Source: CAWAMR01 sp963783095
GTDB taxonomy: Bacteria; Planctomycetota; Planctomycetia; Gemmatales; Gemmataceae
Reading direction: 5' to 3'
Length of the DNA: 64,000 nucleotides
Assembly (NCBI GenBank): GCA_963783095.1
Contig: CAWAMR010000003.1
Span: 1-64,000 of the forward strand
This document shows positions 48,002-57,946 of the stretch, in pieces. Under the pieces are notes generated by a model. That model did no database searches. It saw only the letters and a program-made list of their open reading frames with translations, and was not told the DNA's origin. Every line of letters begins with the position of its first letter. Within the stretch, counting starts at the first letter, position 1. Position numbers and translations under genes: made by a program.

Positions 48002-48181
48002 GTTCGACTCCGAGCAATTTCTCAGCCAACGATTGAGGAATAGGACATCCGAAGACCGTCCAATGGTTCATTTCTTCTTATGGTTTTTGATTCGATTCGT
48101 GAAATGAGTGGACTGGGCGATGAAAACTCTGTTTCTGCAGGAAAGAGACAAAGCGAGTTGTAGAAACAAATGTACCCGCAA

Positions 48182-48242
48182 CCGCTTATTTACGTGGACG
48201 GCTCTGCAGTGAATGGTGAGAGCCGCGCACGTAAGTAAGCGG
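48182..48242. repeat. 24-bp imperfect inverted repeat followed by T-run
   Basis: CCGCTTATTTACGTGGACGG (48182 on) pairs with the complement ending at 48242; three mismatches in 24 bp. TTTTTT follows on the plus strand at 48245. It sits between the leuS start and the lipoprotein stop. It may terminate the lipoprotein message or be a dispersed palindrome (the CTTACTTACGTGCGCGGCTC arm has that look). Confidence 0.65.
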
Positions 48243-48284
48243 AAGTTTTTTCTCCCGCTCGCCTAATTGTCGTGTGTCTTGGCC

Positions 48285-48701
48285 TTACTTCTTCTTCAAC
48301 TCGACCGTCTCTTCCGTTTTTCCCTCTACGATCAACTGAAGTTTGAGTTCTTTGTCGGTCAAAGACACAATCTTGAACTCTTTCGTACCTTTTTGGCCTT
48401 GAACGGAGACCATGTCGTTCTTGACTTCATAGGGCATGGCCGGTGGTTGGTTGATCTTAATTTTCACGTCTTTGTCCTTGGGTAGGCCGGGAATATTGAT
48501 CTCAACTTTCAGTTTCCCGTCTTTGCCGAATTCAAAAATGGTTCCCTCGGGAGGCGCATCTTTCGTGGCTTTTGATACGACCTCCCATGTTCCAACAATT
48601 TTATCTTTGTTGGACGGTGCAGAATCGCTCTCGGTGGATTTGCAACTGACACCGGCAAAAATCAGCAATGCCGCGAAGCCTAACAGGGAACAATTCTTCA
48701 T
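48285..48701 (-). CDS. Lipoprotein, lipocalin-like
   Basis: 138 residues. Signal peptide MKNCSLLGFAALLIFAGVSC with lipobox AGVSC, so probably membrane-anchored. The mature part starts after a Ser-rich linker with KIVGTWEVVSKATKDAPPEG, the GxW start of lipocalin-like domains, then alternating beta strands (GKLKVEINIPGLP, GTKEFKIVSLTDKELKLQL). Similar planctomycete proteins carry a 'TIGR03066-like' repeat; exact family not certain. Role unknown. Confidence 0.8.
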   Translation of the reverse strand: MKNCSLLGFAALLIFAGVSCKSTESDSAPSNKDKIVGTWEVVSKATKDAPPEGTIFEFGKDGKLKVEINIPGLPKDKDVKIKINQPPAMPYEVKNDMVSVQGQKGTKEFKIVSLTDKELKLQLIVEGKTEETVELKKK

Positions 48702-48967
48702 TCATTACTCCATGATGGAAGGGAATAAGGCGATTCAATTTTCAATTTGCCGGCGGGGATGGCGATTTACCCCATCGACTATGACTTCTCGATATGAGGC
48801 AAGCCCAAGACGGCAAGCGAGACGTGCGATTTATTATCCGATAAAATGGAAAAAGAGGAACCTGTTTGAGCAACCGCCTCGGTTAAATTCATTTGCCCTT
48901 CCAATCCTCTTTCAACAGAATTCCCTTATCGCCTCTTCTATTGAACTGCTTCGGGAGCTATCCATCC

Positions 48968-49744
48968 ATGAAGAAGCACCTGTTGATTGTTGCCGGTCTG
49001 ATCGGTGCCGGGTATTTTCTTGGCACGTTACGCACGAGCTTTCTCGAAGCCCAGGCAATCAAAGAATACAAGAGCGGCATCGTCTGGCCGGAGCCTGCTG
49101 TGATTGATCCAAGTCCGGTCGGCGGTGTTCCCGGCGATGCGACCGTCCTGTTCGATGGCAAGGATTTATCGAAATGGAACAAGGGCGAGAACTGGGAGAT
49201 CAAGGACGGCTATGCCATCTCGCGCAAGAGCGACATCACAACCAAGGATACCTTCGGCGATTGCCAGCTTCACCTCGAATTCGCCACACCCGAAAAGGTT
49301 GTAGGCTCCAGTCAAGGCCGCGGCAACAGCGGTGTTTTCCTGATGGATCGCTACGAGGTGCAAATCCTCGATTCGTACGAGAATAAAACCTACTTCGATG
49401 GACAGTGCGGCAGCATCTACAAGCAATCGCCGCCCATGGTGAATGTTTGCCGCAAACCCGGCGAGTGGCAGACCTACGACATTCTCTTTGAATCTCCCAA
49501 GTTCGGTGATGACGGCAAGGTGATGCGTCCCGCCTATATCACGGTCCTCCAGAACGGTGTGGTGGTGCAGAATCACTTTGAAATCCAAGGCAATACCTCC
49601 TGGGATCGACCACCGGCCTATACGAAGGTCGCGGAGAAAATGCCGATCCATCTGCAATTCCACGGCAATCCGGTGCGGTTTCGCAATATCTGGATCCGCG
49701 AAATGAAGCCCATTGTGGGCCAACCGCCGGAGAAGAAGGAGTGA
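48968..49744 (+). CDS. DUF1080 (3-keto-disaccharide hydrolase-like) exported protein
   Basis: 258 residues from ATG 48968 (MKKHLLIVAGLIGAGYFLGT, an N-terminal membrane anchor or signal). DUF1080 marks: VLFDGKDLSKWNKGENWEIK, DFGDCQLHLEF-like TFGDCQLHLEFATPEK, GRGNSGVFLMDRYEVQILDS, IHLQFHGNPVRFRNIWIREM. The domain has a concanavalin-like beta-sandwich; related proteins hydrolyse 3-keto-glycosides. Periplasmic. The next gene is an aldo/keto reductase 48 bp later, consistent with sugar metabolism; a TGACAAGG triplet repeat lies between them. Confidence 0.88.
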   Translation: MKKHLLIVAGLIGAGYFLGTLRTSFLEAQAIKEYKSGIVWPEPAVIDPSPVGGVPGDATVLFDGKDLSKWNKGENWEIKDGYAISRKSDITTKDTFGDCQLHLEFATPEKVVGSSQGRGNSGVFLMDRYEVQILDSYENKTYFDGQCGSIYKQSPPMVNVCRKPGEWQTYDILFESPKFGDDGKVMRPAYITVLQNGVVVQNHFEIQGNTSWDRPPAYTKVAEKMPIHLQFHGNPVRFRNIWIREMKPIVGQPPEKKE

Positions 49745-49792
49745 CACGGTTCGGGAGATGACAAGGTGACAAGGTGACAAGAAGGGAAACTC

Positions 49793-50763
49793 ATGCGTTA
49801 CCGCGATTTCGGCAGGCTGGGTTGGAAAGTCAGTGAAGTCGGTTACGGTATGTGGGGGTTGGCCGGTTGGACCGGGCGCGATGATGATGCCACACGCCAA
49901 TCCCTGCAACTGGCCGTCGATCTGGGCTGCAATTTCTTCGATACTGCTCTGGCCTACGGCGATGGCCGTAGCGAACAATTCCTCGGCGATTTGGTGCGCG
50001 CCAATCCTGGGAAAAAGCTGTACGTTGCCTCCAAGATCCCTCCCAAGAATCGAAAATGGCCTTCTCGTCGCGGCTTTAGGCTGGAAGATGTTTTCCCGGC
50101 GGACTACATTCGGTCGTCGCTCGAAGTCAGCTTGCGCAATCTTGGACTGTCGTCGATCGATCTAATCCAGTTCCACGTCTGGGAAGATGCCTGGGCAGCG
50201 GATGACCGCTGGCATCGAGCCGTTGAGAATCTGAAACGACAAGGACTGGTCCAAGCGGTCGGCATCAGCGTCAATCGCTGGGAGCCTGGCAATGTCATTC
50301 AGACGTTGCGCACTGGTTTGACCGATGCGGTTCAGGTCATCTACAATATCTTCGACCAAAACCCCGAAGATGAATTGTTCCCTGTCTGTCGCGAGCTGGG
50401 TGTCGGAGTTATTGCACAAGTCCCCTTCGACGAAGAAACTCTCACAGGTACGCTAACCAAAGATAGCCGCTGGCCGGATGGCGATTGGCGCAATACTTAT
50501 TTCGTCCCGTCCAATCTCATTCCCAGCGTGGAACGCGCTGAGAAGCTGCGCCCCTCGATCCCACTGGGACGACGATGGCCGAGATGGCGCTGCGTTTCGT
50601 CCTGTCGAACCCGGATGTCGGGACAGTCATTCCAGGGATGCGAAAGCTCGAAAATGTGAAGGCGAATGTGGCCGCCAGCGATGCCGGCCCCTTGCCGGTG
50701 CCGTTGGTTGCTGAATTGAAGAAACATCGCTGGGTACGAACACCGACGGAATGGTCACAATGA
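49793..50763 (+). CDS. Aldo/keto reductase (one frameshift)
   Basis: About 323 residues, ATG at 49793 with AAGAAGGGAA upstream. NADPH-dependent oxidoreductase fold: RYRDFGRLGWKVSEVGYGMW, NFFDTALAYGDGRSEQFLGD (catalytic Asp and Tyr), VASKIPPKN (Lys), LIQFHVWEDAW (His), VGISVNRWEPGNV, and after a frame change near 50565 FVLSNPDVGTVIPGMRKLEN. Probably works on sugar or keto-sugar substrates together with the preceding DUF1080 protein; substrate inferred only. Confidence 0.88.
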
Positions 50764-50768
50764 ATAGT

Positions 50769-50862
50769 GGTCAGTGAATAGTGGTTAGTGGTCAGAAAAT
50801 ACCAAAAACCTGAAGGTCTGTTGTCTTTGCATTTACTGACCACTGACCACTATTCACTGACC
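50769..50862. repeat. 27-bp inverted repeat of TGGTCAGTGAATAG type
   Basis: GGTCAGTGAATAGTGGTTAG (from 50769) pairs with the segment 50836-50862 with one mismatch over 27 bp and a 40-base loop. It lies between the aldo/keto reductase and the next plus-strand gene. It resembles a dispersed intergenic palindrome rather than a terminator, as no T-run follows. Confidence 0.75.
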
Positions 50863-50885
50863 TCTATTGCTGAGAGGATTGGGTG

Positions 50886-51404
50886 ATGCTCCGCTACCTC
50901 GTTTCGACCATCGCTGCGATCTTGATAAGCTCGACGCCTGCTTTGGCTCACAGGATGTTGCTGAGCTGTACGCTCAAGGCCGATCGAGTGATCGTGGAAG
51001 TCTTTTACGACGATGACACTCCTGCTCAAGAAGCATCAGTCAAGCTCGGTACCAGTGAAGAAAACGTCATCGCCAGCGGCAAGACCGACGAACGCGGCAA
51101 CTGGTCGTGTCCTGCTCCCAGGTCGGGCACGTATGTGGTGTGGGCCACCAGTGTCGGACACAAAGCCAAGGGTGAAATTGTAATACCACCGAAGAAACCT
51201 TCGTCGCAAGTCAGTGAATCCAAGCTGGTCGGAGAAAAAAAGGCCGGCACGGAAAACCAGCGTAGCGAAGAATTAACCCGCGAGGAACAAACACGAACCC
51301 CCTGGGTCAAACTCGCCGGCGGACTGGGAATCATCGCAGCGTTGTTGCTCGTGTTCTGGTATGTACGAAGACGACCGGCCCAAGCAACTATTAGACTCGA
51401 TTGA
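50886..51404 (+). CDS. Exported membrane-anchored protein with carboxypeptidase-regulatory-like domain
   Basis: 172 residues from ATG 50886. Signal peptide (LRYLVSTIAAILISSTPALA). The mature domain ADRVIVEVFYDDDTPAQEAS then SGKTDERGNWSCPAPRSGTY is a small beta-sandwich of the carboxypeptidase-regulatory/Ig type. A charged linker leads to a C-terminal membrane helix (AGGLGIIAALLLVFWYVRRR). Such proteins often accompany metal or nutrient uptake; nothing here proves it. Confidence 0.75.
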   Translation: MLRYLVSTIAAILISSTPALAHRMLLSCTLKADRVIVEVFYDDDTPAQEASVKLGTSEENVIASGKTDERGNWSCPAPRSGTYVVWATSVGHKAKGEIVIPPKKPSSQVSESKLVGEKKAGTENQRSEELTREEQTRTPWVKLAGGLGIIAALLLVFWYVRRRPAQATIRLD

Positions 51405-51457
51405 CATTGTTCAAAAATCGGTGGAGATTTGCTTCTTCAAAAGTATACACTTCGATC

Positions 51458-52510
51458 ATGAACGTGCAGCCCGCGATTGCTGAAATGGACCAGGCCAGCG
51501 AACGTAAAGACGTTTCCTACGATGGAATCTTCTACGTGGGCGTGAAGACGACGGGTATTTTCTGTCTGCCTTCGTGCCCAGCTCGCACTCCGCTGCGACA
51601 AAACCGCGAATATCTTCCCGATGTGCGCTCGGCACTACTGGCCGGGTATCGACCTTGCAAACGTTGCCGGCCATTGGCAACGCCCAACTCGCCGCCGCGG
51701 TGGATGGTTCAGCTTCTGGCACGCGTTGAACTCGATCCGTCGCGGCGCTGGACCGATCAGCAACTCCGCAAAAACGGTATCGATCCCGTTCAAGCCCGTC
51801 GGTATTTTCACAAACATCATGGCATGACTTTTCAGGCGTATTGTCGAATGCGCAGGCTGGGCGCAGCGTTTCGACGGATTCGTAAAGGAGCAAAATTGGA
51901 TACGATCGCACTCGAACATGGCTACGACTCTCTCAGCGGTTTTCGCGACGCTTTTGGCAAACTATTCGGCGAACCGCCAGGACGAGTCAATGCCACCAGC
52001 TGCCTGATAATCTCCTGGATGGAATCGCCGCTGGGACCACTATTGCTGGGAGCAACCGATCAGCATTTGTGCCTGTTGGAATTCACCGATCGGCGAGCGA
52101 TTGAAGCGCAAATCTCCAGCTTGCGAGGGCACTTTCAGCAACCGATCATTCCCGGAAAGAACGAGCGCACCGAACAGGCCATGCACGAGTTGACGGAATA
52201 CTTCGCCGGCAAACGAACGGCCTTCAGTGTTCCACTGGCGTTTCCGGGAACCCTATTCCAACAGAAAGTATGGGATGCCCTTCGCAACATCCCCTATGGT
52301 GCGACCTGTTCCTACGAGGCAATCGCCATTGCGGTTTCCGGCTCGCCGAGCGCGTGTCGAGCTGTTGGTCGGGCCAATGGCTTGAACCGCATCGGCATCA
52401 TCATTCCCTGTCATCGGGTCGTGAATAAAGACGGTAGTTTATGTGGCTATGGGGGCGGGTTGTGGCGGAAACAGTTTCTGCTCGACTTGGAACGAAAGCA
52501 TCGAAGTTAA
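51458..52510 (+). CDS. ada: Bifunctional Ada-type DNA repair methyltransferase/transcription activator
   Basis: 350 residues from ATG 51458. The N-terminal Ada zinc domain holds four cysteines (GIFCLPSCPARTPLRQN and YRPCKRCRPLATP), of which one accepts methyl groups from phosphotriesters. An AraC-type HTH follows (FQAYCRMRRLGAAFRRIRKG, LEHGYDSLSGFRDAFGKLFG). The C-terminal O6-methylguanine transferase has FQQKVWDALRNIPYGAT and the active-site IIPCHRVVNKDGSLCGYGGG. Self-induces on alkylation in known Ada systems. Confidence 0.95.
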   Translation: MNVQPAIAEMDQASERKDVSYDGIFYVGVKTTGIFCLPSCPARTPLRQNREYLPDVRSALLAGYRPCKRCRPLATPNSPPRWMVQLLARVELDPSRRWTDQQLRKNGIDPVQARRYFHKHHGMTFQAYCRMRRLGAAFRRIRKGAKLDTIALEHGYDSLSGFRDAFGKLFGEPPGRVNATSCLIISWMESPLGPLLLGATDQHLCLLEFTDRRAIEAQISSLRGHFQQPIIPGKNERTEQAMHELTEYFAGKRTAFSVPLAFPGTLFQQKVWDALRNIPYGATCSYEAIAIAVSGSPSACRAVGRANGLNRIGIIIPCHRVVNKDGSLCGYGGGLWRKQFLLDLERKHRS

Positions 52511-52525
52511 GTTTCATGTTCGGAT

Positions 52526-54401
52526 TTATGGATTCTCCCAGACTAACGTAAGCCTGTGCACCGGCCCTGGCATCCGCAGGCGCAACAAGGGCCGTGGGTC
52601 ATCCAGATCGACATACTCTTCCAGCTGGACATAAACCGGTGAAATCCGCCAGTTGGATTGATAGTGCAGACACAATATCACCTCGCCGTTTTCCGGCACC
52701 ACATTTGCCAGGGCGATTCGCTCCCAGTCCGCCTGAACCCACTCGCCCTGGCCTTTCAGAAAAAAATTCGGCTTCCGGCTCAGTTCAAAAAACACTCCCG
52801 GTTCGCCGTCATGGATCATTGCTGCTTCCCGCGCCCCACGAAAGTTGACGGAAGCGCGAGATCGATTCCGGCGACCAGCACACCACCCAACCCACGTTAT
52901 AGCGATTCGCAAACTGCTTCAAATCGCCGTCGCTCCAGTCGGCGATTGACTTGCCGGTCAATTTGCCATCGCATAAGCGTGCAAACATATGTTCTATTCG
53001 CCCCGACGGGTCGAGTCCGCCCAGATAGGCCCGTTCCGTCCAAGGTGCGAGCAAGGCGGTCCAGCCGACGGCCCCCGAGGGAGATCGGCGATCTTCCCAG
53101 AGAATACGGGCTTGCGGGTTGGTCGATTCCCGGATGAGTTGAATAATCATTTGCCGGTCGGGGTTGAAGCCGATTTCCAGGCCGGGACGATGAAAGCACT
53201 CCTGAGGAAAATGAACGCTCCAGGCCAGTCCGCCCAGGCCCGCGAGTAACCAGATCGGCGCAACCGGGACAAAACCCGAACAGCGACCGAAATGGCTGGC
53301 GAGCCGGGCCAACAGTGCGGCGGCCGGGCAAACCAAACACCAGGCCCCGAGCAACAGCAGCTTTTCCGTACCAAATTCGGTCAGTGCCGGCCACAGTTTC
53401 CCCACTGCGCCGGTGATGGTGTAGCCGAGCGTGCCCAGCCCAAGCAACCAGGCCGCGGCGCGATTGCTTGCGAGCATCCACAGAAGTCCAACCAATCCGA
53501 CAGCTGTGATACCCAGGTGCACCGGGTCGTGCGGCAACAGCAGCGGCCAGTGTTGCACCAGCGCGGTTCCCAGAGGCGCGAAGGAAGCGGGCAGATCGCC
53601 CCCAAAAGGAAGATAGATCCAGAGATAACGAACCCAGTCTCGCAGCCAGGCCGCATTCACGCCGAAGGCGATGCCGATGGCCGCCACAAGAGCCAGATGC
53701 CAGATCAGGCTCTGGCGCAACGCAACCCAGAAATAATAAAGGACCAAAAGAGGCAAATAACCCACGACGAGCAACGGCTGGGTGTACCAGGCCAGCGCTG
53801 CAGCGCCGGTCATCACGCACCAGCTATCCAGACCGGGCAACCTTTCAAAACGAATGAGCCAGGCGACATGAACCAGCAAACACATTCCGCCCAGCAGTAT
53901 GTCGAGATCACCGCCATCCAACAAGGTTCGGCTGGGCGTCGACCAGAACAGTGCCATTCCCAGTAATCCGGCGAGACAAGAACTCGGGACCGGTAAGCAA
54001 ATCCCGCGCGCCATCATCACGAATGCGCAAGGCACCACCAGGCAGATGAGCGCCAGGCCGATCTTGTACGTTGCCGCATGCGATCCGCCGATGATCTGAA
54101 ATAATTCCGAAGGCCGGCTGGCCCAATCGAAGATTGGGGTTTTCGGATACCCGGCCTGATAGTTTGGGTCGTAGCAGCAATTCATGCCGCGCTCGAGCCA
54201 GGTTTGCGAGCCGATGGAGCCATGATAGAAATGCAGCGGATGCTTGCCGGACAGCACGGGTTCGTCGTTCAGTAGTCGATCCGGAGACAAGTCATTCGTA
54301 AATAGACGTAAGGTGAGCCAGCCTTGTGCGGCCAGCAAGACCACCACGATGAGCAGCCAGCTCGGCCGCTGACGGAAGCCCTCAATGGCGGAAACGTCCA
54401 T
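52526..54401 (-). CDS. Polytopic membrane protein, possible glycosyltransferase-like (one frameshift)
   Basis: About 620 residues; the membrane part is intact at 52809-54401 and a frame change near 52850-52870 joins a 100-residue soluble C-terminus (PNFFLKGQGEWVQADWERIA, HYQSNWRISPVYVQLEEYVD). At least ten hydrophobic helices, beginning WLLIVVVLLAAQGWLTLRLF. The first loop after helix 1 has DRLLNDEPVLSGKHPLHFYH, resembling the aspartate-bearing loop of membrane glycosyltransferases (PMT/YfhO-like), but no diagnostic motif is clear. Function unknown. Confidence 0.75.
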
Positions 54402-54430
54402 GTTTCCCTCCCGGAGTTAAGGAAGAGAAG

Positions 54431-54643
54431 ATGGTAACGCAGGATGGGATAGCGAACAAGATGGGTTTTTTCAGTCAATCGGGCGAGTGGTCGTCAACCA
54501 TTTCGTTCTGGGTTACTTTTCACCAATTTGATCCCGCGTTGCTCGAACCCTGGTTAAGCGAAGAAGAACTCCAACGAATCGAGAACTCGAATGAAAAGCG
54601 CTATACTACAGCTGAAGTCATTGCGTACTTGCAGAAACTGTGA
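54431..54643 (+). CDS. Small hypothetical protein
   Basis: 70 codons from ATG 54431, or 60 from ATG 54461 (MGFFSQSGEWSSTISFWVTF). The C-terminal half (ALLEPWLSEEELQRIENSNE, YTTAEVIAYLQKL) is helical and charged, looking like a genuine small protein. Divergent from the membrane-protein gene. No family recognised. Confidence 0.45.
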   Translation: MVTQDGIANKMGFFSQSGEWSSTISFWVTFHQFDPALLEPWLSEEELQRIENSNEKRYTTAEVIAYLQKL

Positions 54644-54707
54644 TGTATCGAGTTGCAGCAGGATGCAGTCAGTATCTTAACCGTGCGACGCGTCTAAATT
54701 TGATAGT

Positions 54708-57700
54708 TCACGACACTTGATTGTTCCGTTGCACGACTCTACAGCCGGCCTCAATGTCGAACGACGCTTTCGTATTGCCGCGCAAATCGCAATCGATGAT
54801 GGTCCCGAGTCCGAGTTTGTGAACGCGCACTCCGCTGTAACCATTCTTATGAACTTTGCAATTTTGCACCGTTGGATTGGCGCTTTCCCGAATCTCCACC
54901 CCGGTGAGCTTGTTGCTGTAGATGTCGCAGTTTTCGATCAGGCCCATCCCGTGGTCCGACCCCAACACCCCATCTCCTTCCTTGTTGTCGTGCAACTTGC
55001 AGCCTCGCACCGTCGGGTTGCTGCCTTGGCGGATTCCTACTCCCGACAGGTAGTTGGCGTAAATGTCGCAATTCTCGATCAGTCCCAGCCCTTGTTCGTA
55101 GACGAGCACGCCATCCCCTTCCTTGCTCGAGTAGATCTTGCACTCGCGGATCGTTGGATTGCCGCTTTTCTTGATCGCAGCCCCCGATAGCTTGTTGGCA
55201 AAGATCTCGCAGTTCTCGATCAGGCCCAAGCCCTGGTCGTATCCATATATGCCGCTGCCGTCGATGCTCTTGTGAATCTTGCAGCCTCGCACCGTCGGGT
55301 TGCCGGCTTCGCGAATTTCCACCCCGGCGAGCTTGTTGGAGTAGATGTCGCAGTTCTCTACAAGTCCTATTCCCTGTTCGTGGACCAGAATCCCGTTGCC
55401 TTCCCTGCTGTCGTGAATGGAACAGGTTCGGACGGTTGGATTTCCCTTCGATCGGATGTTGATTCCTGCCAGCTTGTTGGCGTAGATGTCGCAGTTCAGA
55501 ATCGTCCCGACTCCTCGTTGGTGGATCAGCATGCCGCTGCCATCCATGCTGGAGTGAATCTTGCAGTTGCGCACGGTTGGATCGCTGTCCTGTTTGATCT
55601 CCACGCCCGAAAGCTTGTTGAAAGAGATATCGCAATTCTCGACAAGTCCTCCGGCACGATCGTAGATAAATACACCGTCGCCTTCCTTGCTGGAGTGAAT
55701 CTTGCACTTTTGTAGGGTTGGATTCGTTCCCGCGCCGTGAATGCTCAAGCTCGACAGAGATTCGGAACTGATGTCGCAGTCTTCGACTAGCCCCGAACCG
55801 CCGCTGATGTCCATCCCGTGATGCTTTCTCGCGGGAAGAATCGCGGTGCAGCGGCACGGTCAAGCCGCGCACCTCGACGCCATCGGCCTTGATCGTAACC
55901 GCAGCGCCTTCGTCGTTTTCCACAATGATCTGTTCGCGTACGCCTTCGCCCCGGAGAATCAGATTTCGTTCGAGAACGACGGCTTCCTTATAGACACCGG
56001 GGCGAATGCGGATTTCCGTTCCGGCAGCGGCCTGGGCGATGGCTTCGCTGATCGTGCGATAGTCGCCGCCTCCGCTCTGCGACACCACGAGCACTCCCGT
56101 TTCCAGGGGTTTCGTTCTTTCGGGAGGAGGATTCTCCAAAGGAATCGTGACCTTTGGCTCCGGCTGAAGTGCCTTGATCGGTGCCACCAGTCTTTCTCGA
56201 AACGTCTTGATCGAGGCGGGCCGTTTCCGCGGATCTTGCTGGTGGCATCGTCGATAAGATTGATCCAGGCAGTGGGATGACCGAGACTCTCATCCAGATC
56301 GCCGAAGGGGGAAAAGGTCAACAACTCCTGAAGCAGATTGCCCATCATGTAGATATCGACGCGCTCATCGATGGCGGTGCCGATCGTGAATAATTCGGGA
56401 GGCATATAGGCCGGGGTGCCGACGATGCCACCGCGCGTCAATCCATCACCGCCGTCGAGAATGCGCGCTATGCCGAAATCCATCAACTTCGTCTTCCCAT
56501 CGGCAGTCATCATGATGTTATGAGGCTTGATGTCCCGATGGAGCACGGAAGGTTTCGAGGTGTGGGCATACTCCAGTGCATCGCAAATCGGCGTCAGCAG
56601 CGAGCTGATTTCAGCCGGCTGCAGGGGCTGGTTCTCAATCTGCCGGCGAGCCAGGTATTGGCCGAGGCTTTGCCCTTCGATGAACTCCATCACCAGGCCA
56701 TAAAGCTCCTGCCTGCCGTGAGGCTCCTCGAAAACCTCATAGTTTATCGTCTCGACAATGGCCGGGTGTCTTCCCAGACTCAGGCGCTGCGAGGTTTGAA
56801 TTTCGGCGACGAATCGATCGATGAAACTATCGGTGAGCAGGTTGGGTGCGGGAACCTTGATCGCAACCACCTTGCCGCGGTTGATTCGATCGACTCCCAC
56901 GGCCCGATAGACGCTGGCCATGCCGCCGCGGCCGACTTCATGTTCGATCTTGTAGCGGCGATTGATCGAGAAGCCGCGCGGCAAACAGGGCCAGGAAGAC
57001 CCCGAAGGGCGGGATCGATCGGTCGAAAGGTGCGAAAGCAAACCGGTACCTCGTCCTCCGGCCCGCGGACACCCCGGCTTCCGTCAACACGGATCGGGCC
57101 TTCTCCATCTTGCCTTCGGCAAAGAGTTTGCCCGCAAAATGCCGGCCGACTACGCGCGTGTCGATGCCCCTATGGCGAAGAATACCGAAAAGTATCTGTT
57201 CGCCCTGTTCGCGTCGTCCGGCGAGGAAGTGCTCATCGGCCTGGGCGACGAGTTCCACCATCTTGGGGTCGGCCTTCCGAAATGCGGACCACTCCGACAT
57301 CATCGGGGAATCGATGAGAAACCCCTTGAGTTCCTCCAAGCTTTGCCTCATGCCGAGCTGGATATGAAATTGCTCGCTCAAGCCTTGTTCGATCCGATGC
57401 AGCGAGAGCGTTTGTTGGCGCAACTGCTCCTCGACCTTCTTGAATTCATCGGCAAGTTCCACCCGTTCCAACAATGCCTTGCGGACATCGTTTTCGACTT
57501 GCAACCAGGTTCGATCGTTCTGGGCGTCGATGATTTGTTCCAGCTTTCCCCGCAAGTCGGCCATCGATTCCGTGATGCTTCCGAGCCAATCGTTGATCGC
57601 GTCGAGTTGTTCGTTGCCGTAAATCTCTCCCGCCGGCTTCACGTCCGGGATCGCCAGGGAAGAGTCCTGAAGGCGATCGGTGCCGTAGTCCGCGAGTTCG

Positions 57701-57837
57701 TGAACCAGGCGCACGGCCGTGCCCACGACCGGGACATTGTGAACGATTTCCTTGATCCCGGCAGAAACCAAGCCGCCGATGATCTTCTTGCCGGCTCCTG
57801 CCAGCTTGCGAAATGATTCAATGGCGGGCCAAGGCAT
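54708..57837 (-). CDS. Ser/Thr kinase with N-terminal helical domain and C-terminal right-handed beta-helix (frameshifted)
   Basis: Start ATG 57837 (MPWPAIESFRKLAG). About 1,040 residues with frame changes near 57030, 56230 and 55830. Residues 1-270 are helical with coiled-coil stretches (DEFKKVEEQLRQQTLSLHRI) and a Gly/Ala-rich segment (GAGKKIIGGLVSAGIKEIVH). The kinase (about 56990-56240) has GRGGMASVYRA, VAIKVPAP, HRDIKPHN, DFGIARIL and MPPELF. No membrane helix is evident after it. The C-terminus is a parallel beta-helix: 46-residue units of the form GNPTVRGCKIHKSIDGSGIY then GLIENCDIYANKLSGV, seven copies. Unlike the other kinases here the kinase lies in the middle. The 5' end is duplicated at 59389-59527. 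Confidence 0.82.
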
Positions 57838-57946
57838 GGAAGACACCCTCGCTTCAGAAGTGCCCCGAGGTAAAAATCCGGATCAATGTCTATTGAAGTT
57901 ATTCTTGGCAATCTCCGCAACATTTTTTCCGATTTTTACGCCGGAT
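57804..57946. repeat. 140-bp direct repeat, copy A (kinase start and promoter)
   Basis: Contains the first 13 codons of the kinase gene and its upstream DNA. It matches 59389-59527 along its whole length, for example CGCAACATTTTTTCCGATTT in both. The copy ends at GCCGGAT. Confidence 0.9.
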
